DNA of 64,000 bases from assembly GCA_029237695.1 (NCBI GenBank), contig JAQRGA010000042.1, positions 186,001 through 250,000 on the forward strand, read 5' to 3'. This DNA is from Conchocele bisecta. Its lineage: Eukaryota > Mollusca > Bivalvia > Lucinida > Thyasiridae. The notes under the pieces are model-generated. The model was not told where the DNA came from. It searched no databases and was given only the letters and a program-made list of their open reading frames with translations. Made by a program: the position numbers and the translations under genes. Shown piece by piece: positions 13,614 to 23,716 of the stretch. Every line of letters starts with the position of its first letter. Position 1 is the stretch's first letter.

Positions 13614-15092
13614 ATGATATATATTTTTTTTACTATTTTTATTATTATTTTACTTATAGGTATATTTCTTATACTAAAAAAAATTGGCAATAATACAGAA
13701 AAAAACGATAAGAACAACACCAATTATTTAATACTTGAGGGAAAATATAAAAACCTTTCATACTCTTTTGCTGAGCTCAAAAATAGTACTTTAGATAAAA
13801 TTATTAGTATAGATAAATTAAGGGAAGAAAATCTTCAATTCATATCAGAAAATGCAAAGTTAGAGGAAAAAGCAAAACAGCTAATAGAAATTAAAGATTA
13901 CATTAATAAATTTCAAAAAAAATATGATGTATTATCAGAGAGCAAAATTTTTTATGAAAAACAGGTTTCTGAATTGAAAGTAACAATTGAAAAAGATAAA
14001 GCTGCTTCTAAAGAAAAGATCGAACTTCTAAATAATGCACGTGAAAGTCTAAAAAAAGAGTTCGAAAACTTATCAAATAAAATATTTGAAACCAAACGTG
14101 AAAAATTTTTAGAACAGAATAAATCAAACTTGAATACGCTCTTATCTCCTCTAAAGGATCAACTTAAAGATTTTAAGAATAAAGTAGAAAATATTTATGA
14201 CAAAGAGACTAGAGATAGAGTGTCACTGCAAAAAGAAATCATTTCATTGAAAGAATTAAATATTCAAATAAGCAAAGATGCACTCAATCTTACAAATGCA
14301 CTGAAAGGTGATCACAAAACGCAGGGTTCATGGGGCGAAATAATACTGGAAAAAGTACTTGAAGAATCAGGATTACGAAATGGACACGAGTATAAAACAC
14401 AATTTAGCACTAAAGATGATGATGGAAAAATTAAACGACCTGATGCTATTGTTTATTTACCTGATAATAAAGATGTTTTAATTGACTCAAAATTAAGTCT
14501 AAAAAATTATGAAAAATATGTATCCGAAGATAACATACATGACAAAAAAAACTACCTTAAACGATTTATTGAAAATATTAAAACCCACATAAAAGAACTC
14601 AGTGAGAAAAAATATGAAGATTTAGAAGAAATACGCTGCCTTGATTATGTTCTCATGTTTATACCGATTGAAGGTGCTTTTATGGCATTTTTACAACATG
14701 ATAGGAATCTATTTTCTGATGCATTTCAAAAAAATATTGTTTTAGTCTCACCTTCAACACTTTTGGTGGTTCTTAAAACTATCAAAACAATATGGCGTTA
14801 TGAACACCAAAATAATAACTCTAAAGATATTGCTGATCGTGCAGGTAAGTTATATGATAAATTTTGCGGTTTTGTGGAGTCACTTCAAAGTATAGGAAAA
14901 TATCTAAATAAAGCTGAACTTGAATATGAAAATGCACTAAAAAAGCTTTCTACAGGTAGAGGAAATATTGTTACTCAGATTGAAAATATAAAAAAACTGG
15001 GATCAATAAAGACACGAAAAAGTATTCCAAAAGAAATTATCCAAGAAGATTTCATATCTAATAATAGAAAACTTCCCAGCTTAGATCAATAA
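13614..15092 (+). CDS. rmuC: DNA recombination protein RmuC
   Basis: 492 residues. An N-terminal membrane segment (about 2-23) is followed by a long coiled coil (about 40-235) and the RmuC core (about 240-440). The core shows GSWGEIILEKVLEESGL, the PD-(D/E)xK-like KRPDAIVYLPDNKDVLIDSK, and IPIEGAFMAFLQHDRNLF. RmuC proteins limit sequence inversions at short inverted repeats and are thought to be nucleases; that comes from E. coli work. AGGAGAAGC lies before the ATG. The gene stands alone beside the prophage boundary and looks full length and intact. Confidence 0.93.
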   Translation: MIYIFFTIFIIILLIGIFLILKKIGNNTEKNDKNNTNYLILEGKYKNLSYSFAELKNSTLDKIISIDKLREENLQFISENAKLEEKAKQLIEIKDYINKFQKKYDVLSESKIFYEKQVSELKVTIEKDKAASKEKIELLNNARESLKKEFENLSNKIFETKREKFLEQNKSNLNTLLSPLKDQLKDFKNKVENIYDKETRDRVSLQKEIISLKELNIQISKDALNLTNALKGDHKTQGSWGEIILEKVLEESGLRNGHEYKTQFSTKDDDGKIKRPDAIVYLPDNKDVLIDSKLSLKNYEKYVSEDNIHDKKNYLKRFIENIKTHIKELSEKKYEDLEEIRCLDYVLMFIPIEGAFMAFLQHDRNLFSDAFQKNIVLVSPSTLLVVLKTIKTIWRYEHQNNNSKDIADRAGKLYDKFCGFVESLQSIGKYLNKAELEYENALKKLSTGRGNIVTQIENIKKLGSIKTRKSIPKEIIQEDFISNNRKLPSLDQ

Positions 15093-15119
15093 TAAATAAT
15101 CTAACATAAAGCTAGAAAT

Positions 15120-16011
15120 TTATAATATCTTTTTACTATAGACTCCAATATGGCTTATACGTAAATCATTCTCATTATTATAAGAAATAGAAGAGTCTAT
15201 AACTTTAGGAAGTAATTTATCTTTTCTTAAGTAATTATAAATAAATTTTGTTTTAATATCAGAAATATTATTAAAAATATCACTCCATTCACTTGCCCTG
15301 ATTCTATTCCCTCTAATAGATTGAGCTACACTTGTAAAGTTATTTTTAGAAATGCTGAGGAAATTAAATGGATTTTCAGAAATATTAATATGATCCTCTA
15401 GGTGAATACAGTGAATCATTGTACCGCATGGATTAAGTATACTGGCTAAGTTTTTTAATAATTTTGAAATATCATTTATAGGAACATGTTCTAATACAGA
15501 CTGAGAGTAAATAAAATCAACATTAATATTTAATTTTTCTGAGGTTAAATCTATAGGACTTATATATTCAATCCCAAATTCTTTTAGTATCTTAAAATCG
15601 AACTTCGAAATAGACAATAATCTATTATAACGTTTTCTAATAAGAGAATGATCAGAAAATGGTGCGAGTATATCTCTAGGAATAGAATGAATAGCATTTT
15701 TAAATGCAAATGATAATGCACTAGGATAAGCGATAGGTGTAATATCAGTGGCAATAACTTTCCTTGCTCCAAGCAAATAACACACAATTGCATGGCTTAA
15801 AACCCCAACCAGAACCTATTTCAAGACAAACTTTTCCTTCAAGTGAAGATTGTTTTGATAAATGAAGAAGGTGTGCAAACTGGGCAGAGCATATATCTAT
15901 TCGTTTTGAAGATGATGCTAAACACATAGCTTCTTTATTTCTATAATATTTTGAATATAAATATTTATTCTTTATAGAAGAAGGCATTAATTTAAACATA
16001 TACTTATTCAT
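15120..16011 (-). pseudogene. SAM-dependent methyltransferase, one-base frameshift
   Basis: Two minus frames form one class I methyltransferase. Residues from ATG 16011 run through motif I (VCLEIGSGWGF) and then go out of frame near 15803. The following frame (to 15120) begins SHAIVCYLLGARKVIATDIT, which completes motif I and the acidic motif II residue, and continues with a late motif (VDFIYSQSVLEHVPI). Removing one A from TTTTAAGCC would restore a protein of about 295 residues. The substrate is unknown; the pattern resembles small-molecule or polysaccharide-linked methyltransferases. It may be a true pseudogene or a sequencing error. Confidence 0.75.
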
Positions 16012-16119
16012 AAAAAATTACCCTTATTTTCAAATTATATTCTATTTTCTCTATTGTAACAATTATGAGGTATCGCTACAACTCAAATTCGCATGTTTTT
16101 AGATATTAACATTTTTACA

Positions 16120-18255
16120 CTATTTTTTAAAAGACAGGCTTATTCTTTTTTTCTTAATATCAATAGCCAATACTCGGACTTTAACCTTATCCTGAACTGT
16201 AACAATTTTCATTGGATCGTTTACATAAGTGTCAGACATTTCACTAATATGGACTAATCCATCCTGATGAATACCGATATCAATAAAAGCACCAAACTTG
16301 GTTACATTTGTTACAATACCTGGAAGTATCATATTAATTTTAAGATCATTCACAGTGTTAATTCCATTAGCGAAATTAAAAAGTTCAAATTTTTTTCTTG
16401 GATCCCTTCCCGGCTTATCAAGTTCATTCATAATATCAACTAATGTTGGAAGTTTTACAGAGTCAGTAATATAATTCTGTAAGTATATGTTATTTCGTAA
16501 ACTTCTATTTTTGATTAATTCAGAAATAGGATTGCTTAAATTTGCTGCCATCTCTTTAACAATATAATAACTTTCCGGATGAACTGCAGTTCTGTCGAGG
16601 ATATTTGACGAGTTGCTAACCCTAATAAAACCTGCTGACTGCTGAAATGCAATGCTGCCAATTCCCTTGACTTTTTTTAAACTCTCCCTGGTTTTAAAAT
16701 ACCCTTTAGTTTTTCTATATTCAATAATATTTGCAGCTGCCGCAGAACCTATACCAGAAACGTATTCAAGCAACTGTTTACTAGCAGTATTTATCTCAAC
16801 CCCAACACTGTTAACACAACTTTCAACGGTACTATATAATGCATCTTTTAATTTTTTCTGATTCACGTCATGCTGATACTGCCCAACACCAATCGACTTT
16901 GGATTAATTTTAATAAGCTCAGCTAATGGGTCTATTAATCTTCTTCCGATAGAAACAGCTCCGCGTATTGTAATATCATGATTTGGGAATTCTTCTCTCG
17001 CAATTTCTGATGCAGAATAGATAGATGCCCCGGATTCATTAACCATTGTTATAATAATATTTTTAGGTAAATTTAACGAGCGTATAAATATTTCTGTTTC
17101 ACGTCCTGCTGTTCCATTTCCAATTCCAATTGCTTCAATTTGATACTTTTGACAATATCCTATTATTTTTTTTTGCACCTCTTTAATCATCTCAGCGTTG
17201 TTATTAAATGGAAAAATTGTATCAAAATGAACTGGTTCACCACTATTAGTCAAACAGACAAGTTTAACTCCTGTTCTAAATCCAGGATCTAATGCCATAA
17301 TATTTTTTTTACCAAGTGGAGCTTGTAGTAACAGTTTTTTTAAATTTTTTGAAAAAATATCAATAGCTTCATCTTCAGAACGTTCTTTAAGCTTTTTAAG
17401 CATTTCCTTTTCTATCGATGGTTGTAAAAGCCTTTTATATGAATCGTCGGCTGCCTGTAATACCTGTTCAGAAATTAAAGAATTATTTTTGATTAAACTA
17501 TTTTTCAAAATTGAATTTACATTCTGCTCTCCCACTCTAACCTTTACAGATAAAATTCCTTTATTATTTCCTCTTAAAATTGCTAAAACTCTAAATCCAG
17601 GGATTTTTTTTATTTTTTCATTCCAGTCATAGTAATCTTTAAACTTAATTCCTTCTAATTTTTTATCTTTGTTAACCTTTGAATAAATAATAGCTTCATA
17701 TTTAAAAAGTTGACGAAGTCTATTTTTTAAATCTATACTTTCTGAAATCCATTCAGCAATAATATCTCTTGCACCTGATAAAATATCATCAATCGAACAA
17801 AGATCATCATTAAGATATTTATTAGCTTCAATGTTTAAATTGAAATTTTCCTGTTTAAAAATATTAACAGCTAAAAGCTCAAGACCTTTTTCTTTTGCAA
17901 TAGCGGCGCGGGTTCTTTTTTTAACTTTATAAGGCTGATATATATCTTCTAACTCCATCAGGGCATTAGAAAATAAAATTTTACTCTTAAGTTTGTCTGT
18001 TAATATATTTCTTTCCTGCAAAATTTTTAATATTGATTCTTTGCGTTTATTAAGTTCAATTAATTCATTATGAATTTTTTGTATTTCTGCAATAACAACT
18101 TCATCTAATGAGCCGGTCAACTCTTTTCTATACCTTGCAATAAAAGGTATCGTAGCCCCTTTATTAAGAAGCTTTATAACAGTCTGAACACTTTTTAGTT
18201 TTATTTTCAGCTTATCTGCAATGGAATTATACTTTTTTAAGTTATCATGATTCAT
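16120..18255 (-). CDS. tex: Tex-family S1 RNA-binding transcription accessory protein
   Basis: 711 residues, usual family length. In order: N-terminal helical domain (1-200), a YqgF/RNase H-like domain (about 320-450, opening IMALDPGFRTGVKLVCL), helix-hairpin-helix segments (YVSGIGSAAAANIIEYR; VKGIGSIAFQQSAGF), and a C-terminal S1 domain (about 637-708; GIVTNVTKFGAFIDIGIHQDGLVHIS). Tex binds nucleic acid and influences transcription and toxin regulation in several bacteria; the molecular job is not settled. The gene is monocistronic here, with no clear ribosome site beyond A-rich sequence before the ATG. Confidence 0.95.
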   Translation of the reverse strand: MNHDNLKKYNSIADKLKIKLKSVQTVIKLLNKGATIPFIARYRKELTGSLDEVVIAEIQKIHNELIELNKRKESILKILQERNILTDKLKSKILFSNALMELEDIYQPYKVKKRTRAAIAKEKGLELLAVNIFKQENFNLNIEANKYLNDDLCSIDDILSGARDIIAEWISESIDLKNRLRQLFKYEAIIYSKVNKDKKLEGIKFKDYYDWNEKIKKIPGFRVLAILRGNNKGILSVKVRVGEQNVNSILKNSLIKNNSLISEQVLQAADDSYKRLLQPSIEKEMLKKLKERSEDEAIDIFSKNLKKLLLQAPLGKKNIMALDPGFRTGVKLVCLTNSGEPVHFDTIFPFNNNAEMIKEVQKKIIGYCQKYQIEAIGIGNGTAGRETEIFIRSLNLPKNIIITMVNESGASIYSASEIAREEFPNHDITIRGAVSIGRRLIDPLAELIKINPKSIGVGQYQHDVNQKKLKDALYSTVESCVNSVGVEINTASKQLLEYVSGIGSAAAANIIEYRKTKGYFKTRESLKKVKGIGSIAFQQSAGFIRVSNSSNILDRTAVHPESYYIVKEMAANLSNPISELIKNRSLRNNIYLQNYITDSVKLPTLVDIMNELDKPGRDPRKKFELFNFANGINTVNDLKINMILPGIVTNVTKFGAFIDIGIHQDGLVHISEMSDTYVNDPMKIVTVQDKVKVRVLAIDIKKKRISLSFKK

Positions 18256-18375
18256 ATAATTATTTATAATTTGGTTGTTAAAGTTTTTGTCTGAATTTTT
18301 TTCATATTTTCTAGAACTAGGTAGAAATTTTAAAATCTTTACTCCTCTGCATCTTATATTTTAAAAGAATAAAAG

Positions 18376-18942
18376 CTATTTAGATATACTATATTTTGCA
18401 TTTACTTCTTTTACATATTCCATAAATGCTTCCAATGTACAATAATTTCCAGCGGCGGCATCTTTAATATTATCAGTAATACGATTAAATAATTCTCCTT
18501 CCATTAGGTATAAGAGACTTTTTAAGATTAAAATTGTCTAGTAAGTTCCCGGTTTGTAAGATTAATCACTTTTTTTACTTAATCCTTTTGACCTATTCCT
18601 AGAGGATATAAGCCTGTTAATAAGCATTTACTACTTTCAATTGTTCTATTGTAATCATTGAATAGGGTATAAATACTATCATCAACATAATTAGGTTTTA
18701 GTAGTTTCAAATCATCTATATAGCGTTTTCTCAGTTTTTCCCCCAATATATACTGCTTATTCATACCAATTGGAGTTAACTGTTCCAAATGGATTTTCCA
18801 TTTATAATTAGCATTTTTATATTAGTAAATGGCGATCTATCTCCATGTCTCGTAATCAATATTGCAAATACAATTTGATCTGCAGCGAATACCATCGTAG
18901 ATAAAATTATGAATAATCCTGTTAAAAAAATACTTTTTTCAT
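18376..18942 (-). pseudogene. decayed histidine acid phosphatase
   Basis: From ATG 18942 (after GGAATGGGA) the product begins MKKVFF and breaks at a T7 run; one more T would continue into a secretion signal ending MVFAADQ and then TRHGDRSP, the catalytic RHGxRxP motif. A second frame change leads to QLTPIGMNKQYILGEKLRKR and NRTIESSKCLLTGLYP, typical of the family, ending near 18579. A third frame gives a C-terminal stretch (CTLEAFMEYVKEV) to TAG at 18376. The total is about half the usual length, so internal deletions accompany the frameshifts. The ancestral enzyme was an exported phosphomonoesterase. Confidence 0.75.
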
Positions 18943-19148
18943 TCCCATTCCTTTTTTTAAAATTTTTGCCTATATATTTAGATTAAGAGAGATGCTCTAT
19001 AAGTATTAATTTTCGTTAATGAGTAAATGTTGGCTACTAATAAAGTATTATAATTTAATGATATATAAATAATATTTTTTTATAAAAATTTCTTAAAAAT
19101 ATATACATTTTAGATTTAGCCACCATGTAAAATTTTGAGTCATAATTT

Positions 19149-19946
19149 ATGGAATATTATTTAATTGGAATTATATGCTTAGTACTTGTAGGGATTTTTA
19201 CCGGAATCATGTCTGGTTTAATAGGCATTGGAGGAGGTTTAATTATCATTCCTGCTCTTACTCTTATTTTAAAGATGTTTAATATCCCTGATTATTATAT
19301 AATGCATGTTGCTGTAGGAACTTCTCTATGTGTCATGATATGTACATCAATTTCAAATGTAATATCTCATAACAGACATCATAATATTGTATGGTCAATA
19401 TTTAAAATATCTTTGCCGGGTATAATTATAGGGACAGTACTTGGTGCTATCTTTTCTAAATTTATTGATGGTAAATATTTGAGTATACTATTTGGTATTT
19501 TTTTAATTCTTATATCAGTAAAAACTTATTTTGGATTCAGACCAAAATATAATAAACAATTCAAAACTAAAAGAAAGTGGTTTAAAAGTGTCGGAGTGCT
19601 TATTGGGTTTAAATCTGGACTCCTTGGTGTAGGTGGAGGTGCATTGAGTGTCCCATTTCTATTTTTTTGCGGTCTTGATGCCAGAAAAGTTGTTGGTACC
19701 ACTGCAAGTTTTACCCTGCCAATTGCTATTTTAGGAACAGTTTTATCCCTGATTTCATTAAACAGTAATGTTCATATCCCCTACTCTATCGGATATATTT
19801 TTTGGCCGGGTTTCATAGTTCTATCTATTTGTACAGTAATTTTTGTTCACATAGGGGCAAAGCTGGTAACAATCCTGCCGAGTAAACTAATACGAAAAAT
19901 ATTTGCCTTTGTATTACTTATCATGTCAATTAAAATGTTTTTTTAA
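19149..19946 (+). CDS. TauE/SafE-family membrane transporter
   Basis: 265 residues with eight or so hydrophobic segments. Two related halves begin with the conserved glycine motifs GIMSGLIGIGGGLIIIPAL (about 19-37) and GFKSGLLGVGGGALSVPF (about 154-171), the hallmark of the DUF81/TauE family of anion (sulfite, sulfoacetate and related) exporters. A motif HNRHHNIVW follows the first half. The substrate cannot be deduced from the neighbours. No ribosome site is evident before ATG 19149; the next in-frame ATG is much further in. It sits isolated between two decaying regions. Confidence 0.88.
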   Translation: MEYYLIGIICLVLVGIFTGIMSGLIGIGGGLIIIPALTLILKMFNIPDYYIMHVAVGTSLCVMICTSISNVISHNRHHNIVWSIFKISLPGIIIGTVLGAIFSKFIDGKYLSILFGIFLILISVKTYFGFRPKYNKQFKTKRKWFKSVGVLIGFKSGLLGVGGGALSVPFLFFCGLDARKVVGTTASFTLPIAILGTVLSLISLNSNVHIPYSIGYIFWPGFIVLSICTVIFVHIGAKLVTILPSKLIRKIFAFVLLIMSIKMFF

Positions 19947-20783
19947 AAAGAGCCAAATAATACTGGTATATAACTTGTTGATTATTTATCTGCAGTAATT
20001 ATTAAAGCAGGTTTTTCTACGCTGCACTAGATCCTGAGTATCTATTTAATACTTCTTACTATTTCACTAAAAGGTCTATATCCAAAACTCTATTTTATTT
20101 GAATTTTATACAACTATACTACAGAAAGAGCCTTTTGACCAAAATGAAAATCTATAAGTTTCAGTATCTAATCCCATCTATTCTAATCTTTTTCAACATA
20201 TACAACTTACCGTTGCTGCTCTCGCAGTATTAAGTGCAATATTAAAAACTAATTCAAAAACTTACTTATCATATCCCTTTTTACAGATGATACACCTATT
20301 CAAATGTTAAGTCCTAGTTTCTGTAAAGCAAGAGGGGCAGAATATGGATTTACGAGGTTGGATAGAAAGCTAGTAGGATAGCAGATTAAAAAGACGAAAA
20401 AGAACTTGCCAAGTAAGTAAATTATAAAATCTTATATGGTTCGTCGTTGTACTTATACATATACTAAGACTACCTTGGGACATAAATATGTCAGTAGTGA
20501 TTACAGCTTTTTCAAAAAATATGGCTGTTTTGCTATCTATATAGCAATTGTTTTTGCTGAAATTTGCCTAGGAGCTATTCTTACTATTGTTATATATTAC
20601 CTAGTTCAATTTTTTTGACACCTGTCTCTTACCATATTGAAGGTCATAAATTTTAAGTCTAATTTTCTGCTTTTAGTTATTAGCCTTTAAAGAGTATTTT
20701 ATTCACTAATCTCAGTCACTAATTACTAATTTACAGGCTGGTTAAATTTATAACTTATAACACTAAGTTTTTATAGAAAAAAT
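19947..20783. other. 837-bp gap with eroded coding remnants
   Basis: No intact gene. The plus strand at 20310-20390 carries short coding-like stretches (such as AEYGFTRLDRK) broken by stops, and 20436-20618 is an open frame of 60 codons described separately. A convergent arrangement (TauE rightward, pfp leftward) means no promoters are needed here. It looks like decayed sequence. Confidence 0.35.
20436..20618 (+). CDS. small membrane-protein ORF, doubtful
   Basis: 60 codons. The C-terminal half is strongly hydrophobic (CFAIYIAIVFAEICLGAILT), predicting one membrane pass. No clear ribosome site is present and no family is recognised. It lies in eroded DNA, so it may be the tail of a dead membrane-protein gene. 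Confidence 0.2.
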   Translation: MVRRCTYTYTKTTLGHKYVSSDYSFFKKYGCFAIYIAIVFAEICLGAILTIVIYYLVQFF

Positions 20784-22454
20784 TTAATTATCTTTATACA
20801 TCTGTATTTCAAGTTCTAAAGTTCTATTAGAAATATCGCAAACTTCACTTGGTCCAAAATACTGTATAGCTCCTGGATATAAATAAAAGTTTTTCTTTCC
20901 CCATTTACTTTTGTGGGATAAATATTCAAGATATGGTCCACCATCAAGCTTTACTAGTGCTTTTTGAATTACAGGTTTATCCTCTCCGTGTCGTCTTTCA
21001 ATATTCATCATCATTGTAATTGGAACCCCACCTGCAATCCAATCATCAATACTGCTGGTTAAATTTCCAATAGAAGCCATATACCCTGTTTTTTTAGCTG
21101 CCACTAAAGCTGAAGCTGTATAGCCAAGACTATAACAATAATTTGAATCAAAATTAGATGGGGCTGCACATCTTCCTTCGTAACCAAAAAAATGATTTAA
21201 CGCACTAAATCTCCCGTTATAACCTCCTTCGCTTTTAAGTTCACGCAACCTGTCTTCAAGCAGTTCAATAAGCAGTTTTTCAGTTTCAATTCTTGAAACC
21301 TGAACATTGCCGTGCGGATCTCTATCCGTTATCAACTGTCTTCTAATATCTCTCGGTAAACTTAAATAAACTTTGGCTGAAACAGCAGATAATTTACCTG
21401 TTAGATAATCAACTTTTTCCTGTTCCCCGCTAAATTCCGGTAAGGATTCTGTATGATTTGCTATCGTTTCATTTAATTCATCTATTAAAACACGCATTTC
21501 AGGTATAAATTCAATAAGACCTTCAGGAACAAGTACTACACCGTAATTATATCCTTTTTCAAATCTGTTTATTACTATTTCTGCCATATTATTTATAATA
21601 TCTCTCAAAGTGCGTTTTTTATCAGCAACTTCTTCTCCTATAAGTGTAATATTTGGATGAGTTTGTAGTGCACATTCTAAAGTAATATGAGATGCAGATC
21701 TTCCCATCAGCTTAATAAAATGCCAATATTTTTTTGCTGAATTAGCATCTTTTTGAATATTTCCAATTAATTCTGAATAGACCTTGCAGGCTGTATCAAA
21801 ACCAAATGAACACTCTATCTGCTCATTTTTTAAATCACCATCTATGGTTTTAGGACAGCCTATAACTTGAATAGAAACATTGTTAGAAGCATAATATTCA
21901 GCTAAAAGGCATGCATTTGTATTTGAATCATCTCCACCTATAATTATAATTCCATTAATACCCAATTTTTTACAATTTTCGGCAGTGATATCAAACTCTT
22001 TTTCAGTTTCAAGCTTGGTACGTCCTGAACCGATAATATCAAAACCGCCTGTGTTTCTGTATTCATCAATCAGTTCTTTAGTAATTTCAATATATTGATT
22101 ATCAAGCAATCCTCCCGGACCTCCTAAAAAACCATATAATTTATTTTTGCTATTCAAAGATTTTAATCCATCAAATAAACCTGCAATTACATTATGCCCC
22201 CCGGGTGCCTGCCCACCTGACAAAACGACAGCAACTTTAATTGTATCATAGATTTTTTTTAATGGAGTATCTACAAATTTGAGGATTGGTAGACCATAAG
22301 TTTTTTTAAAAAGTTTTTCTATTTTCTTTTTGTCTGAAATAGAATCTGTAGGTTTACCTTCTTTTATTTCAACATTAATTCCATTGCGTAATGATTTAGG
22401 TAATTTAACTTTATATTCTTTTCTAGCTGCTTGTAATGGCGATATCTTTTTCAT
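20784..22454 (-). CDS. pfp: PPi-dependent 6-phosphofructokinase (long, plant-beta-like type)
   Basis: 556 residues. It shows GGQAPGGHNVIAGLFDGL (about 77-94), FLGGPGGLL, then IIIGGDDSNTNACLLAEY: GGDD rather than GGDG marks PPi rather than ATP as phosphoryl donor. PKTIDGDLK supplies the catalytic region with the PPi-type lysine, and KLMGRSASHITLECALQTHP follows. The long form is typical of anaerobes, spirochaetes, chlamydiae and plants. It catalyses reversible fructose-6-phosphate phosphorylation in glycolysis/gluconeogenesis and saves ATP. An AGGGGAATA site precedes the ATG. It follows asd with 25 bases between and may be cotranscribed. Confidence 0.95.
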   Translation of the reverse strand: MKKISPLQAARKEYKVKLPKSLRNGINVEIKEGKPTDSISDKKKIEKLFKKTYGLPILKFVDTPLKKIYDTIKVAVVLSGGQAPGGHNVIAGLFDGLKSLNSKNKLYGFLGGPGGLLDNQYIEITKELIDEYRNTGGFDIIGSGRTKLETEKEFDITAENCKKLGINGIIIIGGDDSNTNACLLAEYYASNNVSIQVIGCPKTIDGDLKNEQIECSFGFDTACKVYSELIGNIQKDANSAKKYWHFIKLMGRSASHITLECALQTHPNITLIGEEVADKKRTLRDIINNMAEIVINRFEKGYNYGVVLVPEGLIEFIPEMRVLIDELNETIANHTESLPEFSGEQEKVDYLTGKLSAVSAKVYLSLPRDIRRQLITDRDPHGNVQVSRIETEKLLIELLEDRLRELKSEGGYNGRFSALNHFFGYEGRCAAPSNFDSNYCYSLGYTASALVAAKKTGYMASIGNLTSSIDDWIAGGVPITMMMNIERRHGEDKPVIQKALVKLDGGPYLEYLSHKSKWGKKNFYLYPGAIQYFGPSEVCDISNRTLELEIQMYKDN

Positions 22455-22479
22455 AGTATTCCCCTTTTTAGTCCACTAG

Positions 22480-23493
22480 TTAATTTTTTATCAGACATTC
22501 AGCTATTTGAACTGCATTTAATGCAGCGCCTTTAAGCAGCTGATCTCCTGCAACAAATATACTAAGACCCTTTTTATCATTTCTTGATATATCCTGTCTA
22601 ATTCTACCAACTAAAATATCATGTCGACCAGATGCATCCAGCGGCATAGGATATATGTTTTTGCTTACATCATCAACTACTTCTAATCCTGGAGCTTTAC
22701 TCAGTAATTCTCTAGCTTCTTCAGGTGTGATATTTTCCTCACATTCAATAAGTAGAGATTCACTATGTGCTCTAAAAATAGGAAGTCTTACACATGTACA
22801 ATTAACCTGTAAATCTGGATCATGCATAATTTTTCTGCTTTCATGAACCATTTTCATTTCTTCTTTTGTATAGTCATTGTCTAAAAATATATCTATATGA
22901 GGAAATAGATTAAAAGCTATCTGATGAGGGAAAAGATTAATTTTAGGTTTTTCTCCATTTAAAATGCTTCTTGATTGCTCTTCCAGTTCTACCATTGCCT
23001 GTGCACCAGCACCACTTGAAGCCTGATATGTTGAAGCTATTATTCTCTTAATTTTTTTAGCTTTATGCAGCGGATACAGTGGAACCTGCATTATAATAGT
23101 TGAACAGTTAGGATTGGCAATAATGCCTTTATGCAGTTTTATATCTTCAGGGTTTACTTCGGGAACAACGAGTGGAACATCATCATCCATTCTGAAAGCA
23201 CTTGAGTTGTCAATAACAACTGCACCTGCTTTTACAGCACTAGATCCAAACTCTTTAGACCTTGCTGAACCTGCACTGAACAGAGCTATATCAATATTTT
23301 TAAATGAATCTTTTGTTAACTCTTCAACCTTTATATTCTGCCCGTTAAATTTTAAAGTCTTACCCACAGATCTTGCAGAAGCTAAAAGTTTTAAATTATT
23401 TATTGGAAAGTTATTTTCTTTAAGAACTTTCATCATTTCAATTCCAACTGCACCTGTTGCTCCGGCAATCGCCACATTATATTTTTTATTCAT
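22480..23493 (-). CDS. asd: aspartate-semialdehyde dehydrogenase
   Basis: 337 residues. The N-terminal NADP-binding motif is VAIAGATGAVG; the catalytic cysteine lies in ANPNCSTIIM, followed by the acyl-enzyme region TYQASSGAGAQAMVELEEQ and the general-base histidine in SGRHDILVGRIR. It converts aspartyl phosphate to aspartate semialdehyde for lysine/diaminopimelate, threonine and methionine synthesis. Length and motifs are complete. The gene is divergent from thyX across a 223-bp AT-rich gap containing a tandem palindromic repeat, and is followed closely by pfp. Confidence 0.96.
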   Translation of the reverse strand: MNKKYNVAIAGATGAVGIEMMKVLKENNFPINNLKLLASARSVGKTLKFNGQNIKVEELTKDSFKNIDIALFSAGSARSKEFGSSAVKAGAVVIDNSSAFRMDDDVPLVVPEVNPEDIKLHKGIIANPNCSTIIMQVPLYPLHKAKKIKRIIASTYQASSGAGAQAMVELEEQSRSILNGEKPKINLFPHQIAFNLFPHIDIFLDNDYTKEEMKMVHESRKIMHDPDLQVNCTCVRLPIFRAHSESLLIECEENITPEEARELLSKAPGLEVVDDVSKNIYPMPLDASGRHDILVGRIRQDISRNDKKGLSIFVAGDQLLKGAALNAVQIAECLIKN

Positions 23494-23536
23494 TAATAGT
23501 TGCCTATGATTTAGTTAACAATTAATTAACATATAT

Positions 23537-23573
23537 AAAATATATATTTTTACACAAAATATATATTTTTACA
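23537..23573. promoter_or_regulatory. tandem palindromic repeat between asd and thyX
   Basis: AAAATATATATTTTTACA occurs at 23537-23554 and again at 23556-23573, period 19. Each unit contains the palindrome AAAATATATATTTT. A 19-base period places both on similar helix faces, a layout used by dimeric regulators. It could control either divergent gene. Confidence 0.45.
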
Positions 23574-23716
23574 TTAACCTAAATAAAAAAAGAATCAAAA
23601 AAATTAACACTAGAACAGTAAATTTTTTGACCAAAAAAAGTTATTTACTACTGATTTTTCTAATTAATAGTTTATAAGTTAGAACAAAAATAACATTATT
23701 AATTGGAGAAATATAA

